Source: Mycobacteriaceae bacterium
Lineage (GTDB): Bacteria; Actinomycetota; Actinomycetes; Mycobacteriales; Mycobacteriaceae
Reading direction: 5' to 3'
Assembly (NCBI GenBank): GCA_013362555.1
Contig: JABFVX010000475.1
Location: 1-23,993, forward strand
Length of the DNA: 23,993 nt
Positions 1 to 7,490 of the stretch are shown here, in pieces (position 1 is the stretch's first letter; each line of letters begins with the position of its first letter). The translations under genes and the position numbers were made by a program. The notes under the pieces were generated by a model. That model did no database searches and was not told where the DNA came from. It worked only from the letters and a program-made list of their open reading frames with translations.

Positions 1-1085
1 GTGCCGGCGGGGCGGTCCTGCGAGAGGTCACGGGCGAGCAGGGCGGCGCCGTGCGTCACTGCGGAGTCGGGACGGGCCGCGGCGGCCACCGGCAGTCCGA
101 GCTCGGCCGCAATGACCTCGGTGGCCAGCGGAATCGCCGAACCGCCGCCCACCAGCAGCACTCGGGACACGTCGTCGCGGGTGAGCCGGGCCCCGTCGAG
201 CGCCTCGGCGATCAAGTCGGCGGACCGGCGCAGCGGCGCGCGGAGCAGGTCTTCGACATCGGCCCGCACCAGGCGGATGTCGCGCCGGAGGCCGGGCAGT
301 TCGACGGTGACGGCGGCGTCGAGGTCGGCGGACAACGCCTCTTTGGCCCGCTCGCAGCGGGCCCGCAGCCCGGTCAGCGCCTGCTCGGTTTCGGGCGCGT
401 ACGGATCGAGGTCGAGCCCGAGCTGATCGAGCACCGAGCTCATAATGAGATGGTCGAACCGGCTTCCGGTGATGTCCTCGGAGCGGATCGGCGGGCCCAG
501 CAGCGGGAAGCCCGCGCCGTGCGGTTCCGCGACCTCGCCGAGCACCGAGATGTCCAGCGACGCGGCCCCGAGGTCGTACACCACTACGGCATTGCGTCCC
601 AACGGACCGCGAGCGGCGGACAGCCAGTGCATCGCGGCTGCGGCCTCGGAAACCAGTGTCGCTTCCACATACCCGGTGTGGCTCAAGGCTTCCCGCAGCG
701 AGTCCACGGTGCCGTCGGACCACGCCGTGGGATGCGCGACCACGGTCCGGCCCGCGACGCGGCGGCCCCGCACCTCGCGCACAAGGCAGCCGATGGCCGT
801 CGCCATGAGTTCGGCGCCGTCGTGGGCAGAGCCGTCGGCGGCGCGGATGCCGACGGGATCGCCGACGTGGGCCGCGAAACCCTCCAGCACGACTCCGCGC
901 GGGGTGCGGGCGTCGGCCCGCTCGGAGGGCGTCGCCCCGAGGGTGGGCGCACCCTGCGGCGGCAGGTGCAGAATGCTGCGCCGCCGGATCGTCGGGCAGT
1001 CCGATCCGTCGGCCGCGCAGTCGTCGTCGGCGACGGCCGCGCTGGAGTTGCGCGAGCCGACAACGACGCCGATCCCTGTTGCCAT
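1..1085 (-). CDS. Hsp70-family protein, degenerate ATPase domain (partial, 3' end outside window)
   Basis: The reading frame is open from ATG at 1085 to the left edge (361 codons), so the C-terminus is missing. AGGAGA lies 8 nt before the start. The layout is that of an Hsp70 nucleotide-binding domain. Residues 113-155 (VVAHPTAWSDGTVDSLREAL onward, to SEAAAAMHWL) match the DnaK stretch containing VPAYFEDAQRQA and NEPTAAALAYGL. VVYDLGAASLDISVL (168-182) stands for DnaK's FDLGGGTFDVSLL. VLLVGGGSAIPL near the left edge is the adenosine-site motif. The first phosphate loop is eroded: DnaK's GIDLGTTNS is here GVVVGSRNS, without the Asp. ATPase or canonical chaperone activity is therefore doubtful. 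It is not part of the dnaK operon. Family membership is clear; function is unknown. Confidence 0.85.
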   Translation of the reverse strand, partial: MATGIGVVVGSRNSSAAVADDDCAADGSDCPTIRRRSILHLPPQGAPTLGATPSERADARTPRGVVLEGFAAHVGDPVGIRAADGSAHDGAELMATAIGCLVREVRGRRVAGRTVVAHPTAWSDGTVDSLREALSHTGYVEATLVSEAAAAMHWLSAARGPLGRNAVVVYDLGAASLDISVLGEVAEPHGAGFPLLGPPIRSEDITGSRFDHLIMSSVLDQLGLDLDPYAPETEQALTGLRARCERAKEALSADLDAAVTVELPGLRRDIRLVRADVEDLLRAPLRRSADLIAEALDGARLTRDDVSRVLLVGGGSAIPLATEVIAAELGLPVAAAARPDSAVTHGAALLARDLSQDRPAG

Positions 1086-1210
1086 GGTGAGTTCTCCTGA
1101 TCCCATTGACGCTGTGCACCGGCGGCGCACAGCGACAGTTCCCCGCACGACTATCGCAGGCCGACTCGACAGCGTTTCCCGATGACTCCCGATCGGGGCC
1201 CGCGCGAGCG

Positions 1211-1265
1211 CCTCCAGAATGACCCGTGACGTGCGCCGAACGCACTTCGCGTGTCGTTCAGGAGG
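1211..1265. repeat. Dispersed palindromic repeat, copy A (degenerate)
   Basis: The left arm 1211-1235 and right arm 1241-1265 pair at 20 of 25 positions around the loop CCGAA. The left arm contains the family core CCAGAATGACCCGTGACG; the right arm has drifted. The copy lies between the divergent Hsp70-like gene and the reductase gene, so here it is in an upstream region, not a 3' end. An ATG inside the left arm (1219) is in frame with the reductase and could be mistaken for its start. Confidence 0.85.
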
Positions 1266-1298
1266 TATGCAAGCCTCGTTCTGGCCGAGACGGCCCGG

Positions 1299-1304
1299 TA
1301 GGCT
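1299..1304 (+). promoter_or_regulatory. Probable -10 box (TAGGCT) of a leaderless transcript
   Basis: TAGGCT is followed 7 nt later by the GTG at 1312, so transcription would begin at or next to the start codon. No -35 element is obvious. The same spacing recurs at five other genes in this window. Confidence 0.4.
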
Positions 1305-1311
1305 GCGTCCG

Positions 1312-2040
1312 GTGTGGAGCAGCACAGTCGTCGAGCACCATCGACTGCGTCAGGATTTGGCAGTTGTCCGATTGATCGGCGAAGCCGTGCCGTTTGCGGC
1401 GGGGCAGTCCGTGCTGGTGCGGGCGCCGCAGAATGACGGAGTGCTGCGGCGGTATTCGCCCGCGCTGCCGCCGTCGCTGGACGGCAAGCTGGAATTCCAC
1501 GTCCGGATGGTGCCGGGCGGCTGGATGAGCTCATCGATCGTCTCCGAATCCGCTCCCGGCGACGTCTGGCAGATCAGCGACCCGGTCGGCGAGATGCATG
1601 TCGACGACTCCGGCCGGGACGTGGTGATGGTCGCGGGCGGCACCGGGCTGGCGCCGTTCCTGTCGCTGATACTGGACGTGGCCCGGCGGCCCGACCAGCC
1701 GCGGGTGTACCTGTTCGTCGGCGGCCGCAGCCCGCGCGACCTCTATGCCTCGGACATGCTGTTCCTGCTCGCGCAGGACTTGCCGTTCCTCACCGTGATT
1801 CCGGTCGTCGAGCATCTGGCCGACCCGCCGTGGCCGGACGAATGGTACGAGCAGTGCCGCGTCGACATCGGCCTGCCACAGTCGGAGATGCTGCAGGGCA
1901 CTCTCGCCGACGTATTGTCGTCGCACGGCGCGTTCGTCAACCACCAGATCCTGGTGTGCGGGTCCCCGGTCATGGTCCGCAGCACGGTCGACCGCCTCAT
2001 CGACACCGGCACCCCCAAGGAGTCCATCCAGCACGACTGA
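1312..2040 (+). CDS. Stand-alone flavohemoglobin-type FAD/NAD(P)H oxidoreductase (no globin domain)
   Basis: This 242-aa protein corresponds to the reductase half of the two flavohemoglobins in the window. It has the FAD-contact RRYS (46-49), EFHVRMVPGGWMSSSIV (61-77) and the NAD-site AGGTGLAPF (108-116). GRSPRDLYASDMLFLL matches GRHPCDLYDLDMLWQL in the 2052-3218 protein. I chose GTG 1312 because homology starts at its second residue: WSSTVVEHHRL aligns with WPATVVGHRRV and WGGVVVQHQQP at the globin-reductase junction of the paralogues. A TAGGCT box lies 7 nt upstream. In-frame ATGs at 1267 (AGGAGG only 1 nt before it) and 1219 (inside repeat copy A) are alternatives. The protein would pass electrons from NAD(P)H through FAD to an unknown acceptor. 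It is convergent with the next gene, 11 bp away. Confidence 0.85.
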   Translation: MWSSTVVEHHRLRQDLAVVRLIGEAVPFAAGQSVLVRAPQNDGVLRRYSPALPPSLDGKLEFHVRMVPGGWMSSSIVSESAPGDVWQISDPVGEMHVDDSGRDVVMVAGGTGLAPFLSLILDVARRPDQPRVYLFVGGRSPRDLYASDMLFLLAQDLPFLTVIPVVEHLADPPWPDEWYEQCRVDIGLPQSEMLQGTLADVLSSHGAFVNHQILVCGSPVMVRSTVDRLIDTGTPKESIQHD

Positions 2041-2051
2041 CCCGGCGCGGG

Positions 2052-3218
2052 TCAGTAGATGGGGTCGTGGCGGATGTTCTCCTTGGGGACGCCCGCGGCC
2101 ATGAGGCGGAATTTCGTCGTGAGGATCATGCCGGGCGGGCCGGCAATCTGCACGTTACGGTCCGTCCACGCCCCGGATTCGGTGACCACGCGGCTGATTG
2201 GGCCGGTAATGCGGCGGTGGATGCCGCCGGGTGGCGGGATGTCCGCGCCGTCGAACCACCACGGATTGTCGACTTCTTCGGTAACCGGTGTGACGGTGAG
2301 CCAGGGGTTCGTCAGCGACAGCTGCCACAGCATGTCCAGGTCGTAGAGATCGCACGGGTGCCTGCCGCAGACGTACAGGTGTACTCGCGGATTGCTGTGG
2401 CGGTGCGCCATCGCCAGAACCTGCGCCCGAAACGGCGTGATTCCGGTGCCGCAACCGATCATCAGCATGTCCTGCCCGCTCTCCTCCGGCAGGCCGAGCC
2501 CGCCGATGGGGGCGCCGAGCAGCCACTGGTCGCCGATCTTGGTGTGCCCGACGATCGAAGGACTGACCCAGCCGCCGGTCACCGCACGCACGTGGAATTC
2601 GATCTCGCCGTGCTCGTTCGCGGGGACCGCGGGCGTCAGATAGCGCCACATGCGCGGGCGGGCCGGAATCTGCACGCTCACATACTGTCCCGCGGAGTAG
2701 CCCATCGGCTCGCTCAGTTGCAGCCGCACGATCGCCAGATCTCGCAGCGGCTGTTGGTGCTGAACCACGACGCCGCCCCAGACCGGCGGCGTCCGATCGG
2801 AGTTCGCCGCGTCTATCATCGTGCCCGCGATCAGGCCGATCACGTCGGTCCAGGCCTGATTCACCTCGTCGGTCCAGATCTCGGTGCCCGAGGTGTAGGT
2901 GCGCAGCGCGGTCAGCAGCGACTCGCCGACCGCGGCGTAGTGTCGCGGCTCGACGCCGAACTTGCGGTGGTCGCGGCCGAGCTGCTCGAGGTAGGGCAGC
3001 AGCGATTCCAGATCTTCCAGCCCGTCGACGACGTGCGCCAGCGCGGCGACCAGCCGCTCGCGCTGCTGGTTCATCGCAGCCGGGAAGAAGTCCCGCGTGG
3101 CCGGATGGTTGCTGAACAGGATGGCGTAGAACGAGGACGTGAGTTTCTCGGGCCCACCCTCTTGTGCTGCAACCGCTTTGAACGTTGTCCTGACCAGAGA
3201 CGTGGTCCGTGAATCCAT
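2052..3218 (-). CDS. Flavohemoglobin-like protein (globin + FAD + NAD domains)
   Basis: Numbered from TTG 3230, a candidate start 4 codons upstream, the globin (about 6-140) shows B10 Tyr35 in FYAILF, E7 Gln56 in QQRERL and proximal F8 His88 in GRDHRKFGV. The FAD domain (about 150-250) has RYLTP (196-200). The NAD domain has GCGTGITPF (259-267). Flavohemoglobins typically detoxify nitric oxide, with NAD(P)H and FAD reducing the heme. RYLT in place of the RxYS usual for Hmp, and the short C-terminus, suggest the divergent actinobacterial type II group, whose activity differs and is less settled. I chose ATG 3218 because its N-terminus (MDSRTTSLVR) aligns with the start of the second copy (VDSRAVALVR), and TTG 3230 has GAGG directly against it. 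The gene has a long AT-rich upstream region and is convergent with the globinless reductase. Confidence 0.9.
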   Translation of the reverse strand: MDSRTTSLVRTTFKAVAAQEGGPEKLTSSFYAILFSNHPATRDFFPAAMNQQRERLVAALAHVVDGLEDLESLLPYLEQLGRDHRKFGVEPRHYAAVGESLLTALRTYTSGTEIWTDEVNQAWTDVIGLIAGTMIDAANSDRTPPVWGGVVVQHQQPLRDLAIVRLQLSEPMGYSAGQYVSVQIPARPRMWRYLTPAVPANEHGEIEFHVRAVTGGWVSPSIVGHTKIGDQWLLGAPIGGLGLPEESGQDMLMIGCGTGITPFRAQVLAMAHRHSNPRVHLYVCGRHPCDLYDLDMLWQLSLTNPWLTVTPVTEEVDNPWWFDGADIPPPGGIHRRITGPISRVVTESGAWTDRNVQIAGPPGMILTTKFRLMAAGVPKENIRHDPIY

Positions 3219-3284
3219 GGTGGCCGACAACCTCGTTTCGATGCTCGCCGGCCGCTTCCGCGCCTCGCGAACACGATTGTTGCG

Positions 3285-3430
3285 TTCTCGCTCGGTTCAA
3301 TTGCAAAGTCTAATACCGAATTCCGGATCTCAGTATTCGTCCGGAAAAGAACCACAATGTAATTCGTTTCAGACGTAATTCAGGCAACTCATTGGCAAAC
3401 CGTCCGGCTTGATACCGTAACCTTTACGGT
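3285..3430. promoter_or_regulatory. AT-rich upstream region of the first flavohemoglobin gene, with inverted and direct repeats
   Basis: The 313-bp gap 3219-3531 has no credible gene. Its middle is markedly AT-richer than the surroundings. It holds an inverted repeat TTCCGGA (3321-3327) / TCCGGAA (3340-3346), a tight stem ACCGTAA-CCT-TTACGGT (3414-3430), and two direct GTAATTC copies at 3359 and 3375, 16 bp apart. These are plausible regulator sites for the minus-strand flavohemoglobin gene. I could not match them to a named NO-responsive regulator, nor fix a -10/-35 pair. Confidence 0.4.
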
Positions 3431-3462
3431 TCAGTACCGGTAGGGATGGATCCGGCGCCTGG

Positions 3463-3517
3463 CTTCCGCAACGACCCACGGGTTGCGTTCAGTGCACGTC
3501 GTGGGTCGTTCTGGAGG
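3463..3517. repeat. Dispersed palindromic repeat, copy B
   Basis: Arms 3463-3487 and 3493-3517 pair at 18 of 25 positions around a 5-nt loop; the core reads AACGACCCACG. It begins 14 bp beyond the stop of the minus-strand MarR gene and may end that transcript before the flavohemoglobin promoter. The loop read on the minus strand (CTGAA) fits the family loop CCNAA, so this copy is in reverse orientation. Confidence 0.85.
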
Positions 3518-3531
3518 TTTGCGGCTTGCGG

Positions 3532-4035
3532 CTAGCTCCCCGGGAGGCTGTCGCGGAGGGCGGGATGGATGCCGGGGCTCAGCCCGGCGTCCGCGGCGAG
3601 CTGTTGCAGGGTGGCGAGGTAGGCGGCCCGCTCGGCGGCGGTGAGGCTGCCGAATATGCCGTCCTCCATGCGCGACAAGGTCTCTTCGGCCTTGCGCTGC
3701 ATCTCGCGGCCGGCGGCGAGCAGGTGAACGGCGTGTGCGCGGCGGTCGGCCGGGTGCCTGCGACGTTCCACGAAGCCGGCTTTCTCGAGTTCGTCCACCA
3801 TTCCGACCATCACGTTGCGGTGGATGCCGAGCGCGTCGCAGAGCTGTTGCTGTGATGCGCCGTCCCGCCCGAGCAGGAACGACAGCATTCCCATGTGCCG
3901 GGGATGAATGCCGAGAGGGGCCAAGGCGGCGATGAACTGCGTGGTGATGTGCCAGCCCAGCTGCACGGTGAGGAAGGCGGGGTGTTTCGCGAGCGGGTTG
4001 GGCGTCGGGTCGTCCACGGCTGAATGATACCTCAC
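3532..4035 (-). CDS. MarR-family transcriptional regulator
   Basis: The 167-aa protein has the MarR winged-helix layout: LGIHPRHMGMLSFLLGRDGASQQQL, then the recognition region ALGIHRNVMVGMVDELEKAGFVERR, then a wing with RHPADRRAHAVHLLAAG, where DRR is the usual wing signature. The rest is helical dimerisation sequence. It is divergent from the drug exporter at 4085, with 49 bp between starts, and very likely represses that gene in response to a small ligand. I took GTG 4035, which lies 4 nt after a TACTAT box on the minus strand, so the transcript may be leaderless or nearly so. A second in-frame GTG, 18 nt further in with GAGGT upstream of it, is possible. Repeat copy B follows its stop. Confidence 0.88.
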   Translation of the reverse strand: MRYHSAVDDPTPNPLAKHPAFLTVQLGWHITTQFIAALAPLGIHPRHMGMLSFLLGRDGASQQQLCDALGIHRNVMVGMVDELEKAGFVERRRHPADRRAHAVHLLAAGREMQRKAEETLSRMEDGIFGSLTAAERAAYLATLQQLAADAGLSPGIHPALRDSLPGS

Positions 4036-4048
4036 GCGGATAGTACTC

Positions 4049-4090
4049 TTGATTGATAATCACCTTAGGTGCATAGTTGACCGCATGCAC
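4049..4090. promoter_or_regulatory. Divergent marR/exporter promoter with nested inverted repeats
   Basis: The short intergenic region holds TGATT-GAT-AATCA, CACCT-T-AGGTG and GTGCAT-N10-ATGCAC, the last spanning the exporter start codon. For the exporter, TTGATT (4050-4055), a 17-bp spacer and CATAGT (4073-4078) form a fair sigma-A promoter ending 6 nt before ATG 4085. The palindromes are candidate MarR operators; which one is bound cannot be told from the sequence. Confidence 0.5.
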
Positions 4091-5776
4091 AGCGACACAG
4101 CCAAACCTGATGGAAACGCCCCACTGGACCCCCGCCGATGGCTGGCGTTCGGAGTTGTTCTCGCCGCGGGCTTCATGGATCTGCTCGACGTCACGATCGT
4201 CAACGTGGCGGTGCCGAGCATCCAACAAGATCTCGCCGCCGGCTACGCCCAGCTTCAATGGATAGTGGCGGCCTATGTGCTCGCCTTCGCCGCGACGCTG
4301 ATCACCGGCGGTCGCCTCGGCGACGCCTTCGGCCGCCGCCGGGTCTTCCTCGTCGGCATGACCGCCTTCACCGTGGCTTCGGCGCTGTGCGGCTCGAGCA
4401 CCGACCCGGCGATGCTGATCGCCGGGCGGTTCGTGCAGGGCGCGGCGGCCGGGCTGATGGTGCCGCAGATTCTGGCGATCATCCAGGTCACCTTCCCGGC
4501 GGGCGAACGCTCCCGGGCTATCGCCATCTACAGCGGCGTCGGCGGCTCGGCCTCGGCGATCGGACTGTCGCTGGGCGGGCTCCTGGTGCAGTGGGACCTG
4601 TTCGGGCTCGGATGGCGGCCGATCTTCCTGGTGAACGTGCCGGTCGGGGTCGCCGCCCTGATCGCGGCCGTGTTCGTGGTGCGCGACTCGCGGGCGTCGA
4701 ATCCGCCCAGGCTGGACCCGGTCGGCATGGTGCTGGCCACCTCCGCGGTGCTGCTGCTGGTCTACCCGCTGACCGAGGGCCGCAGGCTGGGGTGGCCCGC
4801 GTGGACCTACGTCATGATGGCCGCGGCCGCCGCGGTATTCGCGGTGTTCGTCGGCTACGAGCGCAGGCGTTCGGCGCGCGGCAGGTCGCCGCTGGTGGAG
4901 CTGGGGCTGTTCCGGTCCCGCCCGTTCGCGGTGGGTCTGTCGGTGTGGCTGCTGTTCTGGATTGCCCTGGGCGGCTTCTTCTTCGTGTGGACGCTGTTCA
5001 TGCAGGCGGGCCTGGGCTGGTCGGCGATGCGGGCAGGCTTGACGGCAGTGGCGTTCGCGGTCGGAGCGGGCATCGGCGCGACCACGGCGATGGAGGCGCT
5101 GGTGCCGCGGTTCGGCCGCCGGGTGCTGGTCGCGGGCGGCCTGGTCAACGCGGCGGGCTTCGGGCTCTACGCGGCGATGGCGTGGCACTACGGCGCGGAC
5201 TTCGGCTCGTGGACCATGGCGATCGCATTGGTGCTCTCCGGAGTCGGGTTCGGCATGGTGGTCGCGCCCGCGCTCGACCTGTTGCTGAGTCAGGTGCCCC
5301 AGAATGGTGCGGGCTCCGCGTCCGGCCTGCTCAACACCGGACAGCAGCTCGGCATGGCGCTCGGCATCGCGTTGGTCGGCGTGCTGTTCTTCCAGCAGCT
5401 CGACCATGACTCCGGCCGCGGCGTCGACGCCGTGTCCCCGGTGGTGTCAACGCAATTGGCCGATGCCGGGCTCTCGGCGACAGCGCAGAACGGCGTCCTC
5501 GCCGGGTTCCGCGCTTGTGTGCAGGACCGCTCGGCGGCAATCGACCCCGCAGCCGTGCCGCAGTCGTGCCGCAGCGTTCCCGCGGGCGGTCCGGTCGCCG
5601 ACATCCTCGGCGCCGCGGGAGCCCGCGCCAACGCCGAGAACTTCAGTCGCACTTTCGGCTACACCCTGTGGTTCGGCGCGGCCCTGCTGGTTCTGGTCTG
5701 CCTGGGCTTCCTCGCCGTCCCCAAATCCGCCCGCATCCCGTCGGCGGCCCCGGCTCCGGTCCCCGAGCCCGTGTGA
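4085..5776 (+). CDS. MFS drug exporter, DHA2 (EmrB/QacA) family
   Basis: The 563-aa membrane protein has the DHA2 signature LDVTIVNVAVPSI in TM1 (34-46) and MFS motif A as GRLGDAFGRRR (76-86). Its length and hydrophobic segments fit 14 transmembrane helices. It would be a proton-driven exporter of drugs or toxic organics. Before the last helix there is a loop of about 75 residues, predicted outside the membrane, with two cysteines (478 and 495) that could form a disulfide. Start ATG 4085 (MHSDTAKPDG) was chosen over upstream in-frame codons because a promoter ends just before it and the N-terminus is then a typical short cytoplasmic tail. The MarR gene is divergent. Repeat copy C starts 8 bp after the stop codon. 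Confidence 0.92.
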   Translation: MHSDTAKPDGNAPLDPRRWLAFGVVLAAGFMDLLDVTIVNVAVPSIQQDLAAGYAQLQWIVAAYVLAFAATLITGGRLGDAFGRRRVFLVGMTAFTVASALCGSSTDPAMLIAGRFVQGAAAGLMVPQILAIIQVTFPAGERSRAIAIYSGVGGSASAIGLSLGGLLVQWDLFGLGWRPIFLVNVPVGVAALIAAVFVVRDSRASNPPRLDPVGMVLATSAVLLLVYPLTEGRRLGWPAWTYVMMAAAAAVFAVFVGYERRRSARGRSPLVELGLFRSRPFAVGLSVWLLFWIALGGFFFVWTLFMQAGLGWSAMRAGLTAVAFAVGAGIGATTAMEALVPRFGRRVLVAGGLVNAAGFGLYAAMAWHYGADFGSWTMAIALVLSGVGFGMVVAPALDLLLSQVPQNGAGSASGLLNTGQQLGMALGIALVGVLFFQQLDHDSGRGVDAVSPVVSTQLADAGLSATAQNGVLAGFRACVQDRSAAIDPAAVPQSCRSVPAGGPVADILGAAGARANAENFSRTFGYTLWFGAALLVLVCLGFLAVPKSARIPSAAPAPVPEPV

Positions 5777-5784
5777 CCGCAACC

Positions 5785-5908
5785 CTCCAGAATGACCCGT
5801 GACGTGCGTTGCGCTGCGAGACGGCGGCCCGAGGAGGCAGCCTGCGTAACACCGCAGGGCCTCGCGAGCAGCGCCGTTCAACACCGCACGTCACGGGTCA
5901 TTCTGGAG
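5785..5908. repeat. Dispersed palindromic repeat, copy C, with a 76-nt internal segment
   Basis: Arms 5785-5808 and 5885-5908 are perfect 24-bp inverted repeats of the family sequence, but the usual short loop is replaced by 76 nt (5809-5884). That segment is itself partly self-complementary: CGCTGC near its left end with GCAGCG near its right, and GCCTGCG with CGCAGGGC at its centre. The whole could fold as one long branched hairpin. It lies between the convergent exporter and hspR genes, ending 5 bp from the hspR stop, where it could act as a two-way terminator. It has no flanking T-tract. Confidence 0.9.
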
Positions 5909-5913
5909 CAGGA

Positions 5914-6297
5914 TCAGCGTTGGTTGCGGGGTTTCCAGACTACGAGTGCGGTGCCTGGGCGGCCCAGGCCCGCGGTCTGGGCCGCGGCCCGGAGCCGGTC
6001 CAGTTCGGCTGCCAGCTCGGAGACGCGGTGTTGCAGCGCCTCCACCTGGTTGGTCAGGTCGATGATGCGCTTGATGCCCGCCAGGTTCACCCCGTCGTCC
6101 TGCGAGAGGCGCTGCACCTCGCGCAGGAGCTCGACGTCGTGGGCGGAATAGCGCCGCCCGCCGCCGGGAGTGCGCTGCGGAGTCACCAGCCCTAGCCGGT
6201 CGTAGGTCCGCAGCGTCTGCGCGTGCATGCCCGCCAGTTCAGCGGCCACCGAAATCACGAAGAACTCCGCTTCGGTGGATTTCTTCCTGCCGCTCAT
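5914..6297 (-). CDS. hspR: Heat-shock repressor HspR (MerR family)
   Basis: This 127-aa MerR-type protein is the last gene of the dnaK operon. The winged helix-turn-helix spans about residues 12-65: VISVAAELAGMHAQTLRTYD, then RLGLVTPQRTPGGGRRYSAHD. A Leu/Val-rich coiled coil follows (about 80-107, NQVEALQHRVSELAAELDRL). HspR binds HAIR inverted repeats and, with DnaK as co-repressor in actinobacteria, shuts off the operon until misfolded protein titrates DnaK. ATG 6297 shares its A with the dnaJ stop (TGATG), which supports this start and translational coupling. An upstream in-frame GTG at 6312 would add five residues inside dnaJ. HAIR-like sites occur upstream of dnaK (10061-10081) and clpB (13277-13297). 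Confidence 0.96.
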   Translation of the reverse strand: MSGRKKSTEAEFFVISVAAELAGMHAQTLRTYDRLGLVTPQRTPGGGRRYSAHDVELLREVQRLSQDDGVNLAGIKRIIDLTNQVEALQHRVSELAAELDRLRAAAQTAGLGRPGTALVVWKPRNQR

Positions 6298-7469
6298 CAC
6301 GCACCTGCCCAACCTGCCCGGGGATCGAAGCCTGCCGCCTGCTCCGCCTCGGCGTACTGCTGAAGCTGCTCGGTGACCTGCTTGTCCAGGTTCTGCGGCA
6401 CCGCCACCTTCACGGTCACCAGCAGATCGCCCGCGCCGCCGCCGCGTTTGGGCACCCCGCGCCCGCGCACTCGCAGGATTCGGCCGTCGGCGGTGCCCGG
6501 CGGCACTTTCACCCCGACCCGGCCTTCCAGGGTCGGCACCGAGACAGTCGTCCCGAGCACCAGTTCGCTGTAGCTGACCGGCAATGTCAGGGTGAGGTCG
6601 TCGCCGGAGCGGCCGAAGACCTTGTCCTTGGTGACCTGCACGGTGACGTACAGGTCGCCCGAGGGCGCCCCGCGCAGGCCCGCTTCACCCATGCCCGCCA
6701 GCCGGATTCGCTGGCCGTCCGCGACCCCCGGCGGCACCCGGACCGTGATGGTCCTGGTGCGGTTCTGGATGCCGGTGCCCGCACAGTCGGCGCAGGGGCT
6801 GTCGATGATCGAGCCGCTGCCTCGGCAGTCGTCGCACGGCTCGCTGAAACCGAACGCGCCCTGGTTGCGACTGACCACGCCCGCGCCGTTGCAGCGCGGG
6901 CAGACTCGCGGGCTGGTGCCCGGCTTCGCACCGCTGCCGTGACATGTGGTGCACGGTGCGGGGCTGGTCATCCGCAGCGGAACCGTCACCCCCTGAGCCG
7001 CCTCGCGGAAGCCCAGCGTGGTTTCGGTCTCCACGTCCGCGCCGCGGCGCGGACGGCTCGCCGCGCGGGTGGCGCTGCCGCCGCGGCCGCCGAAGAAGCC
7101 GCCGAGAATGTCGCCGAGTCCGCTGTCGTTGGAGGCCGCCGCGCCGCCGCCGAAGATGTCACCGAGGTTGAAGTCCCCGCTGAACCCGCTGCCCGCGCCC
7201 GGCGTGAAGCCGCCGCGGCCGAAGCTGCCGCCCGCGAACAGCGCCCTGGTCTCGTCGTACTCCTTGCGCTTGGCGGCGTCGGACAGCACCGCGTGCGCTT
7301 CGCTCACGGCTTTGAACCGCTCGTCGGCCTTCTTGTCCCCGGGATTCTTGTCCGGGTGCAAGTCGCGCGCGAGCTTGCGGTAGGCCTTCTTGATGTCGTC
7401 GGCCGACGCGGAGGAGGAGACACCCAGCTCCTTGTAGAAGTCCTTTTCGAGCCACTCCCGTTGCGTCAC
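6297..7469 (-). CDS. dnaJ: Chaperone DnaJ (Hsp40, type I)
   Basis: The 390-aa protein has all type I DnaJ parts: a J domain (about 10-75) with HPD at 38-40, a long Gly/Phe-rich linker (about 80-130), and four zinc motifs, CTTCHGSG (173), CPRCNGAG (190), CDDCRGSG (212) and CADCAGTG (226). Two beta-barrel substrate-binding domains follow, with VRVPPGVADGQRIRLAGMG in the first. It delivers unfolded clients to DnaK and stimulates its ATPase. Start GTG 7469 has GGAGGAG 7 nt upstream and lies 21 bp after grpE. The stop overlaps the hspR start by one base. Third gene of a four-gene operon. Confidence 0.97.
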   Translation of the reverse strand: MTQREWLEKDFYKELGVSSSASADDIKKAYRKLARDLHPDKNPGDKKADERFKAVSEAHAVLSDAAKRKEYDETRALFAGGSFGRGGFTPGAGSGFSGDFNLGDIFGGGAAASNDSGLGDILGGFFGGRGGSATRAASRPRRGADVETETTLGFREAAQGVTVPLRMTSPAPCTTCHGSGAKPGTSPRVCPRCNGAGVVSRNQGAFGFSEPCDDCRGSGSIIDSPCADCAGTGIQNRTRTITVRVPPGVADGQRIRLAGMGEAGLRGAPSGDLYVTVQVTKDKVFGRSGDDLTLTLPVSYSELVLGTTVSVPTLEGRVGVKVPPGTADGRILRVRGRGVPKRGGGAGDLLVTVKVAVPQNLDKQVTEQLQQYAEAEQAAGFDPRAGWAGA

Positions 7470-7490
7470 TGACCATCTCCTCCTTCCGGC

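Noticed and set aside
1219..1266. Upstream start (ATG 1219) for the reductase gene
   Set aside because: The ATG lies in the arm of repeat copy A. The extra residues match nothing in the paralogues, and the same peptide start appears wherever the repeat occurs.
3431..5407. A 658-codon minus-strand open frame opposite the exporter and through marR
   Set aside because: It has shadow-type His/Arg/Gln-rich composition, overlaps two clear genes and shows no recognisable domain.
5785..5908. Copy C as a small protein gene
   Set aside because: Short frames run through it, but they start inside the repeat arm and change with each copy; the sequence is better explained by hairpin structure.
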